Below, piece by piece: positions 58,331-64,000 of a stretch of DNA of 64,000 bases. The notes under the pieces were generated by a model that was not told the DNA's origin, searched no databases, and saw only the letters and a program-made list of their open reading frames with translations. The stretch spans positions 124,001 through 188,000 of the forward strand of contig NZ_BOML01000057.1 in NCBI RefSeq assembly GCF_016862175.1, given 5' to 3'. The stretch is from Paractinoplanes durhamensis. GTDB lineage: Bacteria > Actinomycetota > Actinomycetes > Mycobacteriales > Micromonosporaceae. Position 1 is the first letter of the stretch. The number at the start of each line of letters is the position of its first letter. The position numbers were made by a program, and so were the translations under genes.

Positions 58331-60214
58331 ATGATTCCGACGCTAGGCGACCACCCCTCCATCCTCGGCGCGCTCGAGCGCGCTGGAGCCCGGCGGGCTC
58401 TGCTGCGGGCCGGCCTGCTCGATCCGGCCGACCCGCAGCCGACGGACACGCCGGAGGTGGTGGCGTTGCTGGCCGACGACGACTTCGCGCGGCACGCCGG
58501 CGAGTTGGCCGGATCGCTGGGGCGTGATGTGCATGAGGTACGCGCGGAGGTCGCGGGCTACCTCCGCGAGATGGGTGCCACCCACACGAGACGCGCGACG
58601 AGCGACTGGGCCAGGTTCAGCCACTGGCTCACCCGCGCCCACGACCTGGTCACCGACCCTGAGCAGGCACGCCGGCTGCGGACCCTGGATCGCCGGCAGT
58701 CGTTGTTGTTCCCGTTCTCGCACCGCTCCTATCTCGACGGCGTCACGGTTCCCGCGGCGATCTCGCAGAACCACATCACGCCACCGTTCGTCCTGGCCGG
58801 GGCGAACCTCGACGTGTTCCCGTTCAACCATCTGCTACGCCGGGCCGGATACATCTATGTCCGCCGCTCCACCACCGACAACCTGGTGTACCGATTCGCC
58901 CTGCGCTGGTACGTCGCGCAGATGATCCGGAACCGGCGCAACCTGTGCTGGTCGATCGAGGGCGGACGCACCCGGACCGGCAAACTGCGCCCACCGGTGT
59001 ACGGCCTGCTGCGCTACGTCATCGACGCCCTGGACACGACCGGCACCGATGCTCTGATCGTGCCGGTCTCGGTCGTGTACGAACAGTCGCACGAGGTTCC
59101 GCTGGTCACCACCGAGGCCCGCGGCACGGGTAAGCGCCCGGAGGACCTGCGATGGTTGTGGGCCTTCGGCCGATCCCAGCGGGAACGGTTCGGCCGGGCA
59201 TACGCCGAATTCGGCGAGCCGATCCCGCTGCGCGACCGGCTCGCCGAGCTTCGCGCGGGCGGCACGGCCGCGACCCGCACGGTCGAACGGATCGCCCTGG
59301 AGACGTGTCACCGCATCAACCGGGCCACCCCGGTGACGACCACGGCCGTTGTGTGCCTCACGCTGCTCGCCGCCGACCGGGCGCTGACACTCGACGAAGT
59401 GCTGAGCACGGTGGCACCGCTGGCCCACTACCTCAGCCGGCGTGGCCGGCGGGTGGCCGGCGCGGCCGACCTCACCGACCGGGCAACCATCCGCCGTGTG
59501 CTCGATGATCTGGTGCACTCCGGAGTGTTCGCCGGCTACGACGGCGGCACCGACCCGGTTTGGAGCATCGCACCGGGCCAGCATCTGGTGGCCGCGTTCT
59601 ACCGAAACACGGCCGTGCACATGCTCGTGGATCGGGCAATCGGCGAGCTGAGCCTGGTAGCGGCGATGGAGGGCGGCGCGGACGGGCTCGAGACGGCGAA
59701 CCGGGAGACCCTGCGGCTGCGCGACCTGCTCAAGTTCGACTTCTTCTTCTCGTCCCGGTCCGAGTTCGCCCGGGAGATGGTCGCCGAGCTGACGATCGTT
59801 GATGCCCGGCAGGCCGGTGGGCTGCACGAGTTCGGCCCGGACGACGCCGCGCGATGGCTCCGGGAGAGCGAACTCCTGGTCGCCCACCTGGTGTTGCGCC
59901 CCTTCCTGGACGCCTACCACGTGGTTGCCGAACGGCTGACCGCCTGGCCGGACGACGAGCCGTTCGAGGCGTCGTTCTTCCTCGACGAGTGCCTTCGCGT
60001 CGGCCGGCAGTGGGCCCTGCAGAAGCGCCTGGCCAGCGAGGAATCGGTATCCCTGGAGCTCTTCAAACCGGCCTTGCGGCTGGCCGGGCACCGGGGTCTC
60101 GTGACCGCCGGCCCGGCGACCGCCGAGCGGCGCGAGGAGTTCCGCGAGCAGGTGCGCGAGGCCGTCCGCCGCGTGCACGTGATCGCCGGCCTGCACGGCC
60201 GGGAGCGGTCATGA
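58331..60214 (+). CDS. plsB: glycerol-3-phosphate acyltransferase (PlsB-like)
   Basis: 627 aa. Catalytic HX4D motif is HRSYLD (His131, Asp136), followed by RRAGYIYVRRS, the substrate-binding EGGRTRTGKL and VPVSVVYEQS. This is the PlsB/GPAT block order. Length is nearer the shorter mycobacterial PlsB1 than E. coli PlsB. It acylates glycerol-3-phosphate at sn-1, the first step to phospholipid or triacylglycerol. ATGA overlap with the HAD-PlsC gene makes a two-step phosphatidate module. No strong Shine-Dalgarno is visible. Confidence 0.9.
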   Translation: MIPTLGDHPSILGALERAGARRALLRAGLLDPADPQPTDTPEVVALLADDDFARHAGELAGSLGRDVHEVRAEVAGYLREMGATHTRRATSDWARFSHWLTRAHDLVTDPEQARRLRTLDRRQSLLFPFSHRSYLDGVTVPAAISQNHITPPFVLAGANLDVFPFNHLLRRAGYIYVRRSTTDNLVYRFALRWYVAQMIRNRRNLCWSIEGGRTRTGKLRPPVYGLLRYVIDALDTTGTDALIVPVSVVYEQSHEVPLVTTEARGTGKRPEDLRWLWAFGRSQRERFGRAYAEFGEPIPLRDRLAELRAGGTAATRTVERIALETCHRINRATPVTTTAVVCLTLLAADRALTLDEVLSTVAPLAHYLSRRGRRVAGAADLTDRATIRRVLDDLVHSGVFAGYDGGTDPVWSIAPGQHLVAAFYRNTAVHMLVDRAIGELSLVAAMEGGADGLETANRETLRLRDLLKFDFFFSSRSEFAREMVAELTIVDARQAGGLHEFGPDDAARWLRESELLVAHLVLRPFLDAYHVVAERLTAWPDDEPFEASFFLDECLRVGRQWALQKRLASEESVSLELFKPALRLAGHRGLVTAGPATAERREEFREQVREAVRRVHVIAGLHGRERS

Positions 60215-61557
60215 CAGCCAACGCCGCCACGGTGACCGCGACGGTCCGCGCCGGCGAGGCCGGACCGCGGATCGGCGCGTTCTTCGGTTTCGATGGAACT
60301 CTGGTACGCGGACGCACCACCCCGGGCGTCCGTCGGGACCGGACCGGCAACGATGACATCGGCGCTCTTCGGGGGCGGACGATGCACGCCGTCACCGAGG
60401 CCGGCGAGCAGCAGTTCGTGCAGCGGATCTCCGGGACGATGCGACCCGAGTCCCGCGACCTCGTTCGGTGCCATCTGAGCATGGGACACACCGTGGTGGT
60501 CGCCTCCTCGGCCACCCGGGCGCAGATCGCGCCGGTCGCCCGGGACCTGGGCGTCCCGCACGTCGTCTGTACCGAACTCGAGGAGGAGGACGGTGTCCTG
60601 ACCGGCCGCAGCACGACGGGGGTGCGGTGCGGGACGCGCAAGGCCGAGGCGGTGCGGGCGTTCGCGCGCGATCACGACGTCGATCTCGGACGGAGCTACG
60701 CCTATGCGGGCGGACCGGAGGACGTCGCTTTCCTCGGGTCGGTCGGCCGCCCGTACGCGCTGAACCCGCACCCCGCGCTGCGTCGCGCCGCCGGCGAGTT
60801 CGGCTGGCCCGAACTGACCCTGCGCGAGCCACGGTCGCCGAATCTACGCGCGTGCCTGGGCACGATCGGCGGCCTGATCGGTGTCAACGCCGGCCTGGCC
60901 ACCGGGTTCGCGTGCGGATGGCTGACCGGTGACCACCGGCTCGGCGTCAATGTCGGGGTCGGGCTGTCCGCCGATCTGGGGCTGGCTCTCACCGGGGTGA
61001 CGCTCAACGTGACCGGCGAGGAAAACCTGGCGAGAGCGCGTCCGGCCGTATTCGTCGCCAACCACCAGAGCACTCTCGACGTGCTGGTGCTCGCCGCGCT
61101 GCTGCGGCACGACTTCACCGCCGTGGCCAAGCAGGAGGCCCGCCTCGATCCGCGAATGCTGGTGATCGAGGCCGTTCTCGACCCGGTGTTCATCGACCGG
61201 TCCGACCTGAACCGTGCCAAGGCGAGCCTCGACGGCGCGGTGCGGCGGCTGCGCGACGGCGTCTCGATCCTCATCCTGCCCGAGGGAACCCGCATGCCGA
61301 CGCCGACGCTGGGCCGCTTCAAGAAGGGGGCGTTCCACATCGCACTCCAGGCGCAGGTCCCGATCGTGCCGATCGTGCTGCGCAACACCGGCGAACTGGC
61401 CTGGCGCCGCTCACTCTTCGTCAACCCCGGCACCGTCGACGTCGCGGTGCTCGACCCATCGCCCACCACCGGGTGGGCCGCCGAGGACCTCGACAGCCAC
61501 ATCGCCGAGGTACGACAGCGGATCGCGGACACGCTCGAGAACTGGCCGGGGCGGTGA
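60211..61557 (+). CDS. plsC: HAD-like/PlsC fusion: 1-acylglycerol-3-phosphate acyltransferase
   Basis: 448 aa. The C-terminal PlsC domain is intact: VANHQSTLDVLVL (NHX4D, His285/Asp290), a FIDRSD region and ILPEGTR. The N-terminal 200 residues are a HAD phosphatase-like domain, but motif I reads FFGFDGTL with Gly26 where the nucleophilic Asp belongs, and motif IV reads AYAGGPED instead of an SDSxxD-type sequence. The phosphatase half is therefore predicted inactive, unlike bifunctional actinobacterial homologues. Two hydrophobic segments (210-265) link the domains to the membrane. Confidence 0.9.
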   Translation: MTANAATVTATVRAGEAGPRIGAFFGFDGTLVRGRTTPGVRRDRTGNDDIGALRGRTMHAVTEAGEQQFVQRISGTMRPESRDLVRCHLSMGHTVVVASSATRAQIAPVARDLGVPHVVCTELEEEDGVLTGRSTTGVRCGTRKAEAVRAFARDHDVDLGRSYAYAGGPEDVAFLGSVGRPYALNPHPALRRAAGEFGWPELTLREPRSPNLRACLGTIGGLIGVNAGLATGFACGWLTGDHRLGVNVGVGLSADLGLALTGVTLNVTGEENLARARPAVFVANHQSTLDVLVLAALLRHDFTAVAKQEARLDPRMLVIEAVLDPVFIDRSDLNRAKASLDGAVRRLRDGVSILILPEGTRMPTPTLGRFKKGAFHIALQAQVPIVPIVLRNTGELAWRRSLFVNPGTVDVAVLDPSPTTGWAAEDLDSHIAEVRQRIADTLENWPGR

Positions 61558-61588
61558 GCACTCGAGGGTGCAGCGGCGAGCGAGGGCT

Positions 61589-62065
61589 TCAGACCTGCCT
61601 GGGTACGTTGCCGGCGGCGGAGAACACCACGCGAGCGATCTTGTGCCCGAAGTCCGCGGTCGGCGCGAACATGCAGGGGCAGCCTCCGTCGATCACGGTC
61701 ACGTCGTGCCGGCGGCCGTACTCGGTTGCCGAATCGGACACGCTGCCGGCGCCGGGGCCGCGGTGCATCCACACGTGCTTGATGCCGAGCTCGACGCATT
61801 CGCGCATCGTGACATCGGCGGTCTCCGGCCGGGTCCCGATCACGACCGCCTCGACCCCACCCGGGATCGACGTCAAACTCTCGTAGCAGCGGTCGCCCTC
61901 AACGCTCTCGGCGTTCGGGTTGACCGCGAACACCTCGTAACCGCGTTCCCGCAGCCGCTTGTACACCACGTTGCTGCCGTGGCTCTGCGGCCGACGGGAC
62001 ACACCGGTGACCGCGACCCGCTTCTTGCCCAGGAACTCCGATACGGCTTCCTTCATAGCGGTCAT
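61589..62065 (-). CDS. CoA-binding domain protein
   Basis: 158 aa from ATG at 62065 (GGAGGAGG upstream). A Rossmann-type CoA-binding domain of the YccU group: KKRVAVTGVSRRPQSHGSNV, YEVFAVNPNAESVEGDRCY, VEAVVIGTRPETADVTMREC, IKHVWMHRGPGAGSVS and a Cys pair near the end (DGGCPCMF). Partner or substrate unknown. Related stand-alone proteins recur in actinobacterial hypoxia regulons. Its promoter holds a palindrome centred about 78 bp upstream. Confidence 0.88.
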   Translation of the reverse strand: MTAMKEAVSEFLGKKRVAVTGVSRRPQSHGSNVVYKRLRERGYEVFAVNPNAESVEGDRCYESLTSIPGGVEAVVIGTRPETADVTMRECVELGIKHVWMHRGPGAGSVSDSATEYGRRHDVTVIDGGCPCMFAPTADFGHKIARVVFSAAGNVPRQV

Positions 62066-62135
62066 CGTTGCCTCCTCCGGTAGCGCCGACGCTCTCATCG
62101 TCATCTCAACCTGCACCGGCGGCCGAACCCCAGCC

Positions 62136-62150
62136 AGGGCCGAACGGCCC
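62136..62150 (-). promoter_or_regulatory. GGCC palindrome upstream of the CoA-binding gene
   Basis: AGGGCCGAACGGCCC contains GGGCCG-AA-CGGCCC, 6-bp arms around two bases, centred 78 bp before the start at 62065. It is the best copy of the three-site set. Confidence 0.55.
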
Positions 62151-62201
62151 ATCGTAGGCGTATGGTCCCGGCCGATCGACGCGAATCGGCGGAGGTGGTG
62201 G

Positions 62202-62882
62202 TCATTCCTGTTCGCCGGGGCGGACCAGCCCGCTCTGATACCCGATGACGACCAGCTGCGCCCGGTCCCGGACGCCGAGCTTGGTCATCGCCCGGTGCAC
62301 GTGGGTCTTGGCGGTCAGCGGCGACAGCACCAGCCGCTCGGCGATCTCCTCGTTCGACCGGCCGAGCGCGACCAGCCGCAGCACCTCGCGCTCACGGTCG
62401 GTGAGGCCGGCGAGCGCGGGCGGCACCACCGGCGGCGCCGACGGGCCGGACGACGTGCCGAGGAACCGGTCGATCAGCCCGCGGGTGGCCCGCGGCGTCA
62501 GCAGGGCCTCGCCGGCGGCGACCACCCGGATCGCCCGCAGCAACTCCTCGGGCTCGACGTCCTTGCTGAGGAAGCCGCTCGCCCCGGCCCGCAGCGCGGC
62601 CAGCACGTTCTCGTCGGCGTCGAAGGTGGTCAGCACCACCACCCGCACCCCGTCGAGCTCCCGGTCGGCGGTGATCCGGCGGGTCGCCTCGACGCCGTCC
62701 ACCCCCGGCATCCGGATGTCCATGAGCACGACGTCGGCGCGCGCACTGCGGGCCAGCTCGACCGCCTCGGCACCGTCGGACGCCTCGCCGACCACCTCCA
62801 TGCCGTCGGACAGGTCGATGATCAGCCGGAACCCGGCCCGGATCAGCTTCTGGTCGTCGGCGAGCAGCACCCGGACGGTCAC
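62202..62882 (-). CDS. NarL/FixJ-family response regulator
   Basis: 226 aa, GTG start in GTGA overlap with the kinase stop. Receiver domain with acidic pocket LLADDQ, phospho-acceptor VVLMDIRMPG (Asp55), TTFDADEN and Lys in FLSKDVEPEEL. A LuxR helix-turn-helix lies at residues 158-215 (LTDREREVLRLVALGRSNEE, LSPLTAKTHVHRAMTKLGV). Pairs with the HisKA_3 kinase upstream. Confidence 0.95.
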   Translation of the reverse strand: MTVRVLLADDQKLIRAGFRLIIDLSDGMEVVGEASDGAEAVELARSARADVVLMDIRMPGVDGVEATRRITADRELDGVRVVVLTTFDADENVLAALRAGASGFLSKDVEPEELLRAIRVVAAGEALLTPRATRGLIDRFLGTSSGPSAPPVVPPALAGLTDREREVLRLVALGRSNEEIAERLVLSPLTAKTHVHRAMTKLGVRDRAQLVVIGYQSGLVRPGEQE

Positions 62883-64000
62883 GACAGTTGCTCCTGCAGA
62901 CGAGGCGCCGGCAGCTCCACCCGTACCGCAAAAAGATCGGTGGCCATGAGCCGCGCCTCGACCCGGCCGCCCGCCGAGGCCGCGCGTTCCCGCATGCCGA
63001 TCAGCCCATACCCCGCTTCGGTGCCGGAGGCGCCGCCCGGAACCACCCCGTTGGTGATCTCGATGGCGAGGTGCTCGCGGCCGTAGCGGAACGATACCCG
63101 GACCGGCCCGCCGTCGCCGTGCTTGCGCGCGTTGGTCAGCGCCTCCTGGGTGATCCGGTAGGCGGCGAGATTGCCGGACGCGGGCAGCGGCCGCGGCTCG
63201 CCCTCCGGCACGTACTCGACCCGCACGCCGGCCGCGGCGAACGCCTCGAACAGCCGCGGCAGCTGCTCGATCCCCGGCGCGGGCTCCCGATCCTGCTCGC
63301 CGTCGTCGCGCAGCAGCCCGACGATCGAGGCAAGCTCCTGCACGACGATGCCGGCGGCCTGCCGGATGTGCGCGAGCGGCGGCCCGGCCGCCTCCGGTTG
63401 CCGGGGAAGCGCATACGCCGCCGCGCCGGCCTGCACGTTGATCACCGCGATGTGGTGGGCGACGACGTCGTGCAGCTCCCGCGCGATGCGCAGGCGTTCC
63501 TCCCCGACCCGCCGATGCACCTCGTCCTCACGGTTCTGCTCGGCCCGGCGGGCACGTTCCTCCACCTCGGTGACGTACGCCCGCCGGTTGCGCACCGCGT
63601 CGCCACCGGCCGCCGCCATCCCGGTCCAGGCGAAGAGCCCGAGGCTGAGCGGATTCCACCAACCGGTGTGCGACCCGGCGCCGGAGGCGATCCAGCAGAG
63701 CGCCCCGCACAGCACGGCCGTCGACCAGGTCAGCCGCCGGGGCGCCCGCACCGCGAGGTGATAGAGCGCGACCACCATCGCGAACATCGGCGCCGGCGAC
63801 CCCCACCCACGAACCAGGCAGAAGATCTCGGCCAGGGTGGAGAGGACGAGCACGGGAAGCGGAAACGTCCCACTGAGCCCGATCGCCACGGCCGCCCCGG
63901 CCGCCGCACCGAGGTCGGCGGCGAGCGGCATGCCGGGCCGGGGCCCGAGCCCGTTGCCGTCCTCCCGGTGCACCACCATCAGCGCACCGACCGCGGACAG
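62879..64000 (-). CDS. HisKA_3 sensor histidine kinase, 5' end beyond the window
   Basis: The frame is open to the window edge (LSAVGALM precedes the Met at 63979), so the true start probably lies beyond 64000. The visible part has four to five hydrophobic segments (residues 15-120), a HisKA_3 phospho-acceptor region RIARELHDVVAHHIAVINVQ, and a HATPase domain with ITQEALTNARKHG and EAGYGLIGMRERAASAGG. No extracellular sensor domain or GAF is seen. It probably senses membrane state or uses a partner. Confidence 0.93.
   Translation of the reverse strand: MSAVGALMVVHREDGNGLGPRPGMPLAADLGAAAGAAVAIGLSGTFPLPVLVLSTLAEIFCLVRGWGSPAPMFAMVVALYHLAVRAPRRLTWSTAVLCGALCWIASGAGSHTGWWNPLSLGLFAWTGMAAAGGDAVRNRRAYVTEVEERARRAEQNREDEVHRRVGEERLRIARELHDVVAHHIAVINVQAGAAAYALPRQPEAAGPPLAHIRQAAGIVVQELASIVGLLRDDGEQDREPAPGIEQLPRLFEAFAAAGVRVEYVPEGEPRPLPASGNLAAYRITQEALTNARKHGDGGPVRVSFRYGREHLAIEITNGVVPGGASGTEAGYGLIGMRERAASAGGRVEARLMATDLFAVRVELPAPRLQEQLS

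Overview
The window is very GC-rich, densely packed, uses many GTG starts and 1-4 nt stop/start overlaps, and has actinomycete-type genes throughout (LAL and NarL regulators, Tat-secreted enzymes with ricin-type lectin domains, PlsB/HAD-PlsC, Usp). This points to a filamentous actinomycete, probably Micromonosporaceae (Actinoplanes-like). The genus is inferred. No rRNA, tRNA, CRISPR array, insertion sequence, phage head gene or integrase was seen.

Layout. 0-7.4 kb: a truncated ATPase/TPR regulator, a small hydrophobic peptide and an HTH/P-loop protein sharing an inverted-repeat promoter, a secreted Cys protein divergent from a TrmB/LuxR-type regulator across a perfect 18-bp palindrome, a decayed stretch with a ricin-lectin remnant and 36-bp repeats, and an ABC-2 export permease without its ATPase. 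7.6-14.6 kb: a five-gene minus-strand operon (SWIM zinc finger, unknown, VWA/CoxE-like, MoxR AAA+, DUF5682-like), comparable to E. coli yehLMPQ. 14.7-16.6 kb: a truncated MASE1-like membrane protein and a membrane-anchored solute-binding protein with a small membrane partner. 16.6-19.9 kb: a pectin-degradation operon (pectinesterase, rhamnogalacturonan acetylesterase, pectate lyase).

20.1-41.2 kb is the centrepiece: one minus-strand operon of 19 genes encoding an extracellular-type contractile injection system (eCIS). Reading 5' to 3' from 41.2 kb it encodes a small protein, sheath, tube, gp28-like zinc protein, Pro-rich protein, DUF4255 cap, AAA+ ATPase, FNP/CIS-tube adaptor, LysM protein, split spike (gpD + gpV), a 127-aa protein, gp25, gpJ, a gpI fused to an FN3 domain and a beta-propeller, an IPT-domain fibre, a 1049-aa VWA protein, and a DUF4157 effector overlapping a small last gene. 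Nearly every junction overlaps by 1-4 nt, so translation is probably coupled. 41.4-49.4 kb looks like an accessory island: a small helical protein, a large LAL regulator, a second DUF4157 protein, a HEAT-repeat protein, a membrane-anchored Ig-like protein and two small unknown proteins.

49.4-52.2 kb has an alpha/beta-hydrolase whose nucleophile Ser is Gly and a lipoprotein tannase-like esterase with two matching operator palindromes. 52.5-62.1 kb looks like a hypoxia/redox island: Usp plus a four-subunit sulfhydrogenase-type [NiFe] hydrogenase and its protease, an unknown Cys-rich protein, PlsB and HAD-PlsC acyltransferases (the HAD half lacks catalytic residues), and a CoA-binding protein. 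Three transcription units here carry a similar GGCC-rich palindrome centred 77-79 bp before the start codon, suggesting co-regulation by a DevR/DosR-type factor. The window ends with a NarL/HisKA_3 two-component system whose kinase runs off the edge.
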